Assembly: GCA_910589055.1 (NCBI GenBank)
Contig: CAJURN010000031.1
Coordinates: 1 to 26,881 of the forward strand
From: an uncultured Muribaculaceae bacterium
Lineage (GTDB): Bacteria; Bacteroidota; Bacteroidia; Bacteroidales; Muribaculaceae
Reading direction: 5' to 3'
Length of the DNA: 26,881 nt
Under the pieces are notes generated by a model that made no database searches, was not told the DNA's origin, and saw only the letters and a program-made list of their open reading frames with translations. The position numbers and the translations under genes were made by a program. Of the stretch, positions 15,175-23,844 are shown piece by piece. Numbering within the stretch: position 1 is the stretch's first letter; every line of letters starts with the position of its first letter.

Positions 15175-16620
15175 ATGAATCTGGCAGACAGACTCGCTAC
15201 AAATCACATATTCAAACAGATAGGCTCGGCAGCCGATGCAATGGAACGTGAATGTTACGTTGTCGGAGGCTATGTGCGAGACCTTATTATCGGACGGCAC
15301 TCCAAGGACATTGATTTCGTGACCGTCGGCTCCGGCATAGAACTCGCCGAAGCTGTGGGCGCGAGCCTGCATCCGAAAGCGAAAGTCAACGTGTTCCGCA
15401 CCTACGGCACGGCACAGATCAAACGCGGCGACCTCGAGCTGGAATTTGTGGGTGCACGTAAGGAATCCTACACCCGCGACTCGCGCAACCCCATCGTCGA
15501 GGACGGAACTCTCGAGGAAGACATTTCACGCCGCGACTTCACCATCAATGCGATGGCGATATGCGTCAACGAAGGACGCTTCGGCGAACTTATCGACCTC
15601 TTCGGAGGCATGGAGGACCTTGAACGCCGGATAATCCGCACACCACTCGACCCTGACATAACATTCAGCGACGACCCGCTGCGGATGATGCGCGCAATCC
15701 GCTTTGCTACACAGCTCGACTTCAAGCTCTATCCCGAAACCCGCGACGCCATAGCCCGCAACGCCGAACGCATCTCAATAATCACCCGCGAGCGAATCAA
15801 GGACGAACTCAACAAAATCATGGCCTCGCCCCACCCCTCAATCGGGTGGAAGCTACTTGAGGAAACCGGACTGCTGAAACTCATCCTGCCTGAACTATCG
15901 CGCATGAAGGGCATCGAGGTGGTGAACGGACGCGGCCACAAGGACAACTTCTACCACACTCTTGCCGTGCTCGACGGTGTGGCCGAACGTTCCGACAAGC
16001 TCTACCTCCGTTGGGCGGCACTGTTCCACGACATAGCCAAGCCCGTGACGAAACACTACGACAGGGAGCGCGGATGGACCTTCCACAACCACAATTTCAT
16101 CGGCGCAAAGATGATTCCCGGAATCTTCTCACGCATGAAATTCCCCCTCGGAGCCGAGATGCGCTACGTTGCCAAGCTCGTGGAGCTGCACATGCGCCCC
16201 ATTGCGCTGGTAGAGGATGAAGTGACCGACAGCGCCGTACGACGTCTCGCCAATTACGCCGAGGAAGACCTCCCCGACCTGATGATTCTGGCACGCGCCG
16301 ACATCACAAGCCGTGACGAGGCCAAGAAGCAGCGTTTCCTCGCCAACTTCGACATCGTGGAAGAAAAAATAGCCGCAATCCGCGCCAAAGACGCCGAGCG
16401 CAACCGTAAATTCCCCGTCGACGGCAACGAAATCATGGCGATGTTCGGGCTCCCACAGGGCCGCGAAGTGGGCTTCTATCTGAAAAATCTCCAGCAGGCA
16501 ATAAAGGACTGCGAGATTGACGACACCCGCGAGGCCGCCATCAAATATCTCATGGAACTCGCCGCTTCAAACGGGCTGCAACCCGTCGAGGGCTTCCAAT
16601 TATCAACAGAACCACAATAG
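15175..16620 (+). CDS. cca: CCA tRNA nucleotidyltransferase with HD domain
   Basis: A class II nucleotidyltransferase that adds or repairs the 3' CCA of tRNAs. The 481-aa protein opens with the nucleotide-binding GGYVRDLIIG (31-40) and the metal-binding D45/D47 in KDIDFV. RRDFTINAMAI and DPLRMMRAIRFATQ, the latter binding ribose and base, follow. After the neck and body comes an HD phosphohydrolase domain with H285-D286 in LFHDIAKP. The length and HD domain match the bacterial poly(A) polymerase/CCA family. From sequence alone an A-adding or CC-adding specialist cannot be excluded, but no second family member lies nearby. Confidence 0.9.
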   Translation: MNLADRLATNHIFKQIGSAADAMERECYVVGGYVRDLIIGRHSKDIDFVTVGSGIELAEAVGASLHPKAKVNVFRTYGTAQIKRGDLELEFVGARKESYTRDSRNPIVEDGTLEEDISRRDFTINAMAICVNEGRFGELIDLFGGMEDLERRIIRTPLDPDITFSDDPLRMMRAIRFATQLDFKLYPETRDAIARNAERISIITRERIKDELNKIMASPHPSIGWKLLEETGLLKLILPELSRMKGIEVVNGRGHKDNFYHTLAVLDGVAERSDKLYLRWAALFHDIAKPVTKHYDRERGWTFHNHNFIGAKMIPGIFSRMKFPLGAEMRYVAKLVELHMRPIALVEDEVTDSAVRRLANYAEEDLPDLMILARADITSRDEAKKQRFLANFDIVEEKIAAIRAKDAERNRKFPVDGNEIMAMFGLPQGREVGFYLKNLQQAIKDCEIDDTREAAIKYLMELAASNGLQPVEGFQLSTEPQ

Positions 16621-16626
16621 AAAAAT

Positions 16627-16968
16627 ATGTACTACGTCTCAAAACGACTTGAAATATCAGCCGCACACAGGCTCACGCTCGACTACCCGAGCAAATGCAC
16701 GTCGCTCCACGGCCACAACTGGATTGTGACCGTTCACTGCAAGAGCCGCGAGCTCAACAGCAACGGCATGGTGACCGACTTTACCGACATCAAGAAAATC
16801 GTGTCGGAACGCCTCGACCACTCCTGCCTCAACGACACCCTCCCCTTCAATCCCACCGCCGAAAACATCGCGCGATGGATATGCGACAACGTAGCCAACT
16901 GCTACAAAGTCGAGGTGCAGGAAAGTGAAGGAAATATAGCCACATACGAAAAGGATGAAGAAGTATAA
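16627..16968 (+). CDS. queD: 6-carboxytetrahydropterin synthase QueD
   Basis: QueD (113 aa, PTPS fold) converts 7,8-dihydroneopterin triphosphate to 6-carboxy-5,6,7,8-tetrahydropterin, an early step to queuosine. The zinc ligands are H14 (SAAHR), H28 and H30 (LHGHNW), and C24 is placed to be the catalytic cysteine. LDHSCLN (63-69) and the PTAENIARW helix are typical. It starts 6 nt after cca and overlaps queE by 14 nt, which strongly supports the queuosine reading over a tetrahydrobiopterin one. Confidence 0.93.
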   Translation: MYYVSKRLEISAAHRLTLDYPSKCTSLHGHNWIVTVHCKSRELNSNGMVTDFTDIKKIVSERLDHSCLNDTLPFNPTAENIARWICDNVANCYKVEVQESEGNIATYEKDEEV

Positions 16969-17506
16969 GGTAAACGAGATTTTCTATTCGCTCCAGGGCG
17001 AGGGATTCTACACCGGTACTCCCGCCGTGTTTCTGCGCTTCTCGGGCTGCAACCGCAAATGCGGATTCTGCGACACCGACCATTTCTCAGGCCGGGAAAT
17101 GACCGCCGGAGAAATCGCCGACGCCGTGGCCGAGTTTCCCGGACGCCATCTCGTAGCCACAGGCGGCGAGCCGCTGCTTCAACTCGACAGCGACCTGCTG
17201 CGTGAGCTAAAAGCCCGCGGATTCTACGTGCAGATCGAGACCAACGGCTCCCTGCCCGTGCCTCCCGAGGTCGACTGGGTCACATGCTCGCCCAAGGATG
17301 CTCCGTGGGGCATCAACCGCATCGACGAGCTGAAAATCGTATACCAAGGCCAGGATGTTGAGGAAATCGCAGCCCTGCTGCCTGCCCCGCGCCATTTCCT
17401 GCAACCTTGCTCGGGTGCAAACATTCCCGAAACGATTGACTACATTCTGCACCACCCCAAATGGCGCCTGTCGCTCCAGACACACAAGCTAATCGACATC
17501 CGATGA
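16955..17506 (+). CDS. queE: 7-carboxy-7-deazaguanine synthase QueE (radical SAM)
   Basis: QueE rearranges the QueD product into 7-carboxy-7-deazaguanine using a [4Fe-4S] cluster and S-adenosylmethionine. The cluster motif CNRKCGFC has C32, C36 and C39 in the CxxxCxxC spacing, and the 183-aa length is of the compact type seen in this phylum. FYSLQGEG (10-17), TGGEPLLQ (about 70) and the C-terminal SLQTHKLI are family features. QueC, QueF and Tgt are not in the window. It shares 14 nt with queD and overlaps the next gene by ATGA. Confidence 0.92.
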   Translation: MKKYKVNEIFYSLQGEGFYTGTPAVFLRFSGCNRKCGFCDTDHFSGREMTAGEIADAVAEFPGRHLVATGGEPLLQLDSDLLRELKARGFYVQIETNGSLPVPPEVDWVTCSPKDAPWGINRIDELKIVYQGQDVEEIAALLPAPRHFLQPCSGANIPETIDYILHHPKWRLSLQTHKLIDIR

Positions 17507-18711
17507 AACGCCTTATTCCGGTCATATCCCTGTTGGCGGCGATACTTCTTGCATCGCTGCCCCTGCACGCGCGTGAAGCCGCGGGCGACACGGTCGTGAG
17601 TTTCGTAACCGTGTATCCCGGCAGCGAGATTTACGAACTTGAAGGCCATTCGGCCCTGAGGGTGCAGATGCCATCGGGCGAGGATATTGCCGTGAACTAC
17701 GGGCTTTTCAACTTCAACGCACCCAACTTCGTCTACCGCTTTGTAAAGGGCGAGACCGACTACATGGTGGGGGCATATCCGTGGTGCTACTTCCTTGACA
17801 GCTATCGTGGAAGCGGGCGGAGAATCGTGCAGCGCACACTCGACCTCACTCCGGAGCAAACCCGAAGGCTTGTGGAACTTCTCGGCAAAAACCTCCGGCC
17901 CGAAAACCGCGTCTACCGCTACAATTACGTACTCGACAACTGCGCCACACGCCCTCTCAGAGCCGTGGAGCTTGCCGTAGGCGACTCGATAATTCTCCCT
18001 CCGTCGTATCTTGAGGCCGATTCATATACTCCGCTGACATTCCGCAACGTCATGCGGCATTTCCACCGCAATTACCCCTGGTACCAGTTTGGCATCGACC
18101 TCGCTCTCGGCTCAGGGATCGACCGGTTGATAAGCCGACGCGAACAGTCATTCGCCCCCGCCGTGCTCGACGCCCAGCTCGGTCAGGCACACGTCGGCGA
18201 CCGCACGCTTGTCAGCGACACACAGGTTATTGTCGACACTCCTGCCGACGGCGCCACAGAGGGCCCGACGCCATGGTATCTCACCCCGATGGCCGTGTTC
18301 AGCCTGCTTTTTGTAATCGCGACAGTGCTCAGCGTGGCCGACATCCGGCGCCGCAAGGTGTGCAGGCTTTTCGATTCGGTGTTCTTCGGTGCAATAGGTC
18401 TTGCCGGACTTCTGCTCACATTCCTGATATTCGTTTCCACCCACGAAGCCACGTCGCCGAACTGGCTGTATGTGTGGATAAACCCGTTTTGCCTGATTGT
18501 ACCCATATTCATTTGGTTAAAAAAAGGCAAGACTGTGGTTTTCCGCTACCAAATTGTTAACTTTGCACTCTTGATACTGCTGTGTGTGTCATGGCCCTTC
18601 CTGCCACAGTCGGCCAATCCGGCCTTCCTTCCGCTGATCGCCACTGAACTTATCCGCTCCGGCAGTTGTATTTATATATATCATCACACACTCCGCACAG
18701 CCTGCAAATGA
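17503..18711 (+). CDS. lnb: DUF4105 membrane protein, Lnb-type lipoprotein N-acyltransferase
   Basis: A 402-aa protein with a signal peptide or first anchor (1-23, ending LHA), a periplasmic DUF4105 domain (about 30-215) and four probable membrane helices (about 262-280, 292-312, 323-339 and 351-367). DUF4105 resembles NlpC/P60 cysteine hydrolases; the expected pair is present as H49 in EGHSALRV and C147 in DNCATRPL. I recall this family as the lipoprotein N-acyltransferase of Bacteroides (Lnb), which places a third acyl chain on outer-membrane lipoproteins in a phylum lacking Lnt. DUF4105 has paralogues, so the exact role here is inference. The ATG at 17503 overlaps the queE stop, and its stop overlaps the next gene. 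Confidence 0.75.
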   Translation: MKRLIPVISLLAAILLASLPLHAREAAGDTVVSFVTVYPGSEIYELEGHSALRVQMPSGEDIAVNYGLFNFNAPNFVYRFVKGETDYMVGAYPWCYFLDSYRGSGRRIVQRTLDLTPEQTRRLVELLGKNLRPENRVYRYNYVLDNCATRPLRAVELAVGDSIILPPSYLEADSYTPLTFRNVMRHFHRNYPWYQFGIDLALGSGIDRLISRREQSFAPAVLDAQLGQAHVGDRTLVSDTQVIVDTPADGATEGPTPWYLTPMAVFSLLFVIATVLSVADIRRRKVCRLFDSVFFGAIGLAGLLLTFLIFVSTHEATSPNWLYVWINPFCLIVPIFIWLKKGKTVVFRYQIVNFALLILLCVSWPFLPQSANPAFLPLIATELIRSGSCIYIYHHTLRTACK

Positions 18712-20318
18712 AACATTCCCTGTCACGACCCCAGATGCCGCGCCTCGTCCTGGCACTTATTGCCTCGATGGTAGGTCTCGGTGTGGCCGCCTCCGACCAG
18801 GAGCGCGCCCGGCTTGTCGTGGGCATAATGGTGGACGGCCTTGACAACGACTGTCTCGAAGTGCTTCAGGACCGATTCGGCGAAGGAGGCATACGCCGTC
18901 TGCGCGACAAGGGCGTGGTGATTCTCAATGCCGACTACGGAACATCCCTTGACCCGGCTGCAGCCGCCGCTCTTACAATGAGCGGCGCAGAACCCGCCGT
19001 GTCAGGAATTCCTTCGGCGGAAGTCTACGACCGCGAGAAGATGCGTGCCGTGAAAATTTTCTCCGACCCGTCGTTCATCGGCAACTCCACCAACTCCACA
19101 TATTCCCCCAAGGCACTTCGCGTGAGCAATCTCGCCGACGAGCTGCGTATCGCCGCCGGAGGGGTCAACATCGTATATTCCATCGCGCCCGACGCAGCCA
19201 CGGCGATAGCCATGGCAGGCCACGCAGCCAACGGTGCCCTCTGGCTCGATGAAAAAACCGGCAACTGGGCTTCCTCGACCTACTACAAGGACTTCCCCAC
19301 CTCAGTAGCCACGCGCAACCGCGTAGCGCCGCTGACCTCGCGGATGGACACCATGAGCTGGACGCCTTCGCTCAAGGGAGCGGAATATCCCGGCCTGCCC
19401 GACCATCTGACGCACTATCCCTTCCGATATGTGTTTCCCCGCGGAAGCGCCGACCGCTTCAACATGTTCCTCAGCTCCCCGATGGCAAACAACGAGGTCA
19501 CAGCCGTTGCCATGGACCTGTTGGGTAATCTCTCGCTGGGAACCCACGACGGAACCGACATGCTTTCGCTGAGCTACTCGCTCACACCCTACCCCTACAC
19601 GAAAAACGCCGACACGCGCGTGGAGCTGATGGACTCCTACATCAAGCTCGACCGCTGTCTGGAACAGCTTTTCAATACCGTAGACAAAAAAGTCGGACTG
19701 AAGAACTCCGTGATATTCCTCGCTGCTACACCGCCGCGCACAACCTCGCGCCGCGACGACGAGAAATGGGGCATCCCACACGGCGAATTCTCAACCCGAA
19801 AGGCGATTTCGCTGCTGAACATGTACCTGATGGCGAAGTTCGGCAACGGTGAGTACGTCAACGCCTACCACAACGGACAATTCTTCCTCAACCACAAACT
19901 CATAAAAGACCGCAACCTTGACCTGCGCGAGATACGCAGCGAGGCCGCGGCTTTCCTCGTGCGCATGACCGGAGTGAACGTGGCTCGCTCGCTCGACGAC
20001 GTGATTTCCGGCACCGCGACACACGACCGCCCGGGACTCCACCGCAACACCACGATAGAACACGCCGGTGACGTGAGCGTGGAAGTTGCCCCCGGATTCG
20101 AGATTATCGACGATTACAACACTGTGCCGTCATCAACCCGTACGCCCATGGCCGAGCGCCATGCCGCCACAACGGCCATGATGATGATAATGGCGCCCTC
20201 GGTCGAGCCGACAGTAATCGACACTCCCGTCGACGCCCGCGTGCTCGCCCCCACCGTGGCGCGAATCCTGCGCATCCGCTCGCCCAATGCGGCCTCAGCG
20301 GCGCCCCTGCATTTATAG
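18708..20318 (+). CDS. Exported alkaline-phosphatase-fold protein, probable pseudoenzyme
   Basis: A 536-aa protein with a signal peptide (about 1-28, ending VAAS) and clear PafA-type alkaline phosphatase scaffolding: VVGIMVDGLDND, GGIRRLRDKG, YSPKALRVSNLADELRIA, GNWASSTYY, and the C-terminal LAPTVARILRI. The active site seems gone. The nucleophile stretch that normally reads T-x-x-GH-x-x-I-x-TG is replaced by LDPAAAAALTMSG (81-93). Lys/Arg after SI (KDR in relatives) becomes APDA (160-163). The D-x3-H ligands become SYSLTPY (288-294), the DHG becomes ATPPR (340-344), and the last HG becomes RT (478-479). Only D43 of the usual metal ligands remains. The ATGA overlap with the Lnb-type gene suggests a partner or regulator of that protein. 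Confidence 0.78.
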   Translation: MKHSLSRPQMPRLVLALIASMVGLGVAASDQERARLVVGIMVDGLDNDCLEVLQDRFGEGGIRRLRDKGVVILNADYGTSLDPAAAAALTMSGAEPAVSGIPSAEVYDREKMRAVKIFSDPSFIGNSTNSTYSPKALRVSNLADELRIAAGGVNIVYSIAPDAATAIAMAGHAANGALWLDEKTGNWASSTYYKDFPTSVATRNRVAPLTSRMDTMSWTPSLKGAEYPGLPDHLTHYPFRYVFPRGSADRFNMFLSSPMANNEVTAVAMDLLGNLSLGTHDGTDMLSLSYSLTPYPYTKNADTRVELMDSYIKLDRCLEQLFNTVDKKVGLKNSVIFLAATPPRTTSRRDDEKWGIPHGEFSTRKAISLLNMYLMAKFGNGEYVNAYHNGQFFLNHKLIKDRNLDLREIRSEAAAFLVRMTGVNVARSLDDVISGTATHDRPGLHRNTTIEHAGDVSVEVAPGFEIIDDYNTVPSSTRTPMAERHAATTAMMMIMAPSVEPTVIDTPVDARVLAPTVARILRIRSPNAASAAPLHL

Positions 20319-20352
20319 ACTCCTTTTTAGCTGTAAATCACGCCGAAATTAG

Positions 20353-20360
20353 TATCTTTG
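20353..20360 (+). promoter_or_regulatory. -7 element of the secA promoter
   Basis: TATCTTTG matches TAnnTTTG exactly and is followed by C. No good -33 TTTG lies 19-21 nt upstream. Transcription would start about 20366-20368, giving a secA leader of about 76 nt. Confidence 0.55.
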
Positions 20361-20376
20361 CACAGCGTTATGCCGT

Positions 20377-20399
20377 GCGGGCCGCTGACTTATGCCCGC
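20377..20399 (+). promoter_or_regulatory. GC hairpin in the secA leader
   Basis: GCGGGC (20377-20382) pairs with GCCCGC (20394-20399) around an 11-nt loop, about 10 nt into the predicted secA transcript. There is no U tract behind it, so it is not a terminator; it may protect the 5' end or regulate translation. Confidence 0.4.
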
Positions 20400-20442
20400 T
20401 CCGGAAAATTTAATTCGATAATAATACAAGAACCACCAATAT

Positions 20443-23400
20443 ATGTCTTTTACATCAATCCTGAAAAAATTATTCGGAGACAAATCGACGCGCGACCTCA
20501 AGGAAATCCGCCCGATTCTCCAGAAAGTCAACGATCTCCGTCCGGAGATGGAAAAACTTTCCAACGATGAGCTCCGCGCGCGCATCGACACCGTGCGTGC
20601 CTCTATCGCCGATGCCATCGCCGCCGACCAGGCCGAAATCGACCGCCTGCGCTCGGAAGTGGAAGCCCTGTCATTCGACAAGCGCCAGCCGCTCTGGGAC
20701 GAAATCGACGCCCATGAAAAGAAAATAATCGACATCCTCGAAGACGTGCTCAACGAGAACCTTCCCGTCGTGTTCGCCACCCTGCGCGAGACCGCCGCAC
20801 GCTTCGCCCGCAACGAGACCGTAGAAGTTACCGCCACCCAGATGGACCGCGACCTGGCCGCACAGGGTCGTGAATTCGTTTCCATCGAAGGTGACAAGGC
20901 CATATGGAAAAACCGCTGGATCGCAGGCGGAAACGAACTCGTGTGGGACATGATCCACTACGACGTGCAGATTATCGGCGGTATCGTGCTCCATCAGGGC
21001 AAGATTGCCGAAATGGCAACCGGTGAAGGTAAGACCCTCGTGGCTACCCTGCCCGTGTTCCTGCGCTCGCTCTCGCGCCGCGGCGTGCATGTCGTAACCG
21101 TCAACGACTACCTCTCCAAACGTGACTCCGAATGGATGGGCCCGCTGTACATGTTCCACGGCTCGACAGTGGACTGCATCGACAAGCACGAGCCCAACAG
21201 CCCCGGACGCCGCGCCGCCTACGAATGTGACATCACATTCGGTACGAACAACGAATTCGGCTTCGACTACCTCCGCGACAACATGGCAATGACTCCCGGC
21301 GAGCTGGTGCAGCGCAAGCACTACTACGCCATCGTCGATGAGGTTGACTCCGTGCTTATCGACGACGCCCGTACGCCTCTTATTATCTCCGGCCCCGTGC
21401 CCCGCGGCGAAGAACAGTTCTTCAACGCCTACAAGGCCAACGTCGAAAAGGTGTTCAAGGCACAGCAGCGTCTTGTGACACAAATTCTCTCCGATGCAAA
21501 GACAAAACTTGCCTCCGACGACAAGGAAGTGCGCAAGGAAGGCGCCCTGCTCCTGTTCCGCGCCTACAAGGGTCTGCCCAAGAACAGCGCCCTCATCCGC
21601 TTCCTCAGCCAGGAAGGCATGAAAAACATACTTCTCGAGACTGAGGCACACTATCTCCAGGACAACGCCCGCGAGATGCCGGTAGTGACCGACCCTCTGT
21701 ACTTCGTGATTGACGAGAAGAACCGCTCCGTGGAGCTTACCGACAAGGGTATCGACGAACTCACCGGCCATGCGCAGGATCCCCAGTTCTTCGTGCTCCC
21801 CGACATCGCGTCGCAGCTCTCCGAGCTCGAGCACATCGCCGACCTTAACGAACGTCAGGAACGAAAGGACGAACTCATGGCAAACTATGCCGTGAAGGCC
21901 GAGCGCGTCCACACCGTGACACAGCTCCTCAAAGCCTACGCCCTCTTCGAGCGCGACGTGGAATATGTGATTGACGACAACAAAATCAAAATCGTCGACG
22001 AGCAGACCGGACGTATCATGGAAGGCCGCCGTTACAGCGACGGTCTCCACCAGGCCATCGAGGCCAAGGAAGGTGTCAAGGTAGAAGCCGCAACACAGAC
22101 TTTCGCCACAATCACTCTTCAGAACTACTTCCGCCTCTACCACAAGCTCGCAGGTATGACCGGTACAGCCGAGACAGAAGCAGGCGAGTTCTGGGACATC
22201 TACAAACTCGATGTGGTTACCATCCCCACCAACAAGCCCATCGCCCGCTTCGACCTCAACGACCGCGTGTACAAGACCAAGAAGGAAAAGTACAAGGCCG
22301 TGATTGCCGAAATCGAACGTCTCGTAGGCGAAGGACGCCCCGTGCTCGTGGGTACTACTTCGGTGGAAATCTCCGAACTTCTGAGCCGCATGCTCGACAT
22401 GCGCCATATCCCCCACAATGTGCTCAACGCCAAGCTCCACCAGCGTGAGGCTGAAATCGTTGCCCTCGCCGGTCGCAAAGGCACCGTGACAATCGCCACC
22501 AACATGGCAGGCCGCGGTACCGACATCAAGCTCACCCCCGAGGTGAAGGAAGCCGGAGGTCTCGCGATCATCGGTACCGAACGCCACGAATCGCGCCGCG
22601 TCGACCGTCAGCTCCGCGGTCGTGCCGGACGTCAGGGCGACCCGGGTTCTTCGGTATTCTACGTATCGTTCGAAGACCAGCTGATGCGTCTTTTCGCCAC
22701 CGACAGCGTGATGAAGATGCTCGACCGACTCGGACTTCAGGAGGACGAAATGATTGAACACCGCATCGTCAACAACGCCATCGAAAAGGCTCAGAAACGC
22801 GTCGAGGAAAATAACTTCGGCATCCGTAAGCGCCTGCTCGAGTTCGACGACGTGATGAACAAGCAGCGTACCTACATCTACGACCGCCGCCACCACGCCC
22901 TCCTTGGCGAACGTATCGGCATCGACGTAGCCAACATGCTCTACGACACCGTAGAGAATATGATTCTCACCTACGAGCAGCCTGCCGACTACGCCGACCT
23001 CGTGACTGAAATCTTCCGCATCCTCGCCATCGAGACACCCTTCACCGAGGCCGAATACGCCAACATGTCGCGCGAAGAGAAAATCGACCGCCTGCACGCT
23101 GCCGCCACCGAAGGTCTCGACCGCAAGAGCGAGCGCATCCGCGAAATCGCACTGCCCGTTATCAACGCGATGGTTGCCAACACCGACTACCGCGGACAGA
23201 TTCTCGTGCCCATCACCGACGGCAAGCGCCGCTTTAACCTCCGTGTCGACCTTCAGGAAGCCGCACGCACCGAATGTCGCTCAATCGTCAAGGAATGGCA
23301 CAAGGCACTTATGCTCGTCACAATCGACGAACTCTGGAAAGAACACCTCCGCGAGCTCGATCAGCTCCGCCAGTCGGTTCAGAACGCCGCCTACGAGCAG

Positions 23401-23817
23401 AAAGATCCTCTGGTAATCTACAAGGTAGAATCCTTCCACCTGTTCGAGCGTATGCTCAACGAGCTTAACACCAAGGCCATCTCAGCCCTGATGCGCGGCC
23501 AGATTATCACCCGCGAACCCCAGCCGCAGCCCGAACAGCAGCAGGAAGGCGCTCCCGAAGGTCAGGAAGCACCCGCGAAGCCTCAGCGTGAGGCCGAAGT
23601 GCAGGAAGCCGCTCCCGAAATGCGCCAGCGCGTCAACTACCGCGCCACCAAGGCAAGCCTTCCCGGTGAGGAAGAACAACGCGCCGCAGCTTCAGCACGC
23701 CAGGGCGAACAGCAGCGCACAATGCCCATCAAGAACGCGCCCAAAATCGGACGCAACGACCTATGCCCCTGCGGTTCAGGCAAGAAATACAAAAATTGCC
23801 ACGGCAAAGGCATGTAA
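20443..23817 (+). CDS. secA: Preprotein translocase ATPase SecA
   Basis: SecA drives post-translational export through SecYEG. The Walker A motif ATGEGKT is at residues 192-198 and the Walker B DEVD at 299-302 (VDEVDSVLIDDARTPLIISG). Nucleotide-binding fold 2 includes TNMAGRGTDI and the RQLRGRAGRQGDPG stretch. The C-terminal zinc motif has C1108, C1110, C1119 and H1120 (CPCGSGKKYKNCH), preceded by a Gln/Glu/Ala-rich linker (about 1030-1100). At 1,124 aa it is some 220 residues longer than the E. coli protein, as is usual in Bacteroidetes, with extra sequence after the DEVD region (FFNAYKANVEKVFKAQQRL onwards) and in the N-terminal part. The ATG at 20443 gives the family start MSFTSILKKLFGDK. 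Confidence 0.97.
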   Translation: MSFTSILKKLFGDKSTRDLKEIRPILQKVNDLRPEMEKLSNDELRARIDTVRASIADAIAADQAEIDRLRSEVEALSFDKRQPLWDEIDAHEKKIIDILEDVLNENLPVVFATLRETAARFARNETVEVTATQMDRDLAAQGREFVSIEGDKAIWKNRWIAGGNELVWDMIHYDVQIIGGIVLHQGKIAEMATGEGKTLVATLPVFLRSLSRRGVHVVTVNDYLSKRDSEWMGPLYMFHGSTVDCIDKHEPNSPGRRAAYECDITFGTNNEFGFDYLRDNMAMTPGELVQRKHYYAIVDEVDSVLIDDARTPLIISGPVPRGEEQFFNAYKANVEKVFKAQQRLVTQILSDAKTKLASDDKEVRKEGALLLFRAYKGLPKNSALIRFLSQEGMKNILLETEAHYLQDNAREMPVVTDPLYFVIDEKNRSVELTDKGIDELTGHAQDPQFFVLPDIASQLSELEHIADLNERQERKDELMANYAVKAERVHTVTQLLKAYALFERDVEYVIDDNKIKIVDEQTGRIMEGRRYSDGLHQAIEAKEGVKVEAATQTFATITLQNYFRLYHKLAGMTGTAETEAGEFWDIYKLDVVTIPTNKPIARFDLNDRVYKTKKEKYKAVIAEIERLVGEGRPVLVGTTSVEISELLSRMLDMRHIPHNVLNAKLHQREAEIVALAGRKGTVTIATNMAGRGTDIKLTPEVKEAGGLAIIGTERHESRRVDRQLRGRAGRQGDPGSSVFYVSFEDQLMRLFATDSVMKMLDRLGLQEDEMIEHRIVNNAIEKAQKRVEENNFGIRKRLLEFDDVMNKQRTYIYDRRHHALLGERIGIDVANMLYDTVENMILTYEQPADYADLVTEIFRILAIETPFTEAEYANMSREEKIDRLHAAATEGLDRKSERIREIALPVINAMVANTDYRGQILVPITDGKRRFNLRVDLQEAARTECRSIVKEWHKALMLVTIDELWKEHLRELDQLRQSVQNAAYEQKDPLVIYKVESFHLFERMLNELNTKAISALMRGQIITREPQPQPEQQQEGAPEGQEAPAKPQREAEVQEAAPEMRQRVNYRATKASLPGEEEQRAAASARQGEQQRTMPIKNAPKIGRNDLCPCGSGKKYKNCHGKGM

Positions 23818-23844
23818 TCCTATAAACACTCCTATCCGCTGAAA

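Noticed and set aside
20370..20570. Separate small gene in the secA leader
   Set aside because: The frame runs 128 nt into secA in another register and translates to a shadow-like Pro/Arg-rich peptide; at most its start has a regulatory effect.
20671..23097. 808-codon open frame on the minus strand opposite secA
   Set aside because: It is antisense to a certain secA, has a composition typical of mirror translation of GC-rich codons (many Val, Gly, His and Asp), and shows no family motif. The same applies to the long minus frames opposite rny/ricT (11269-12957) and yidC (7723-8535).
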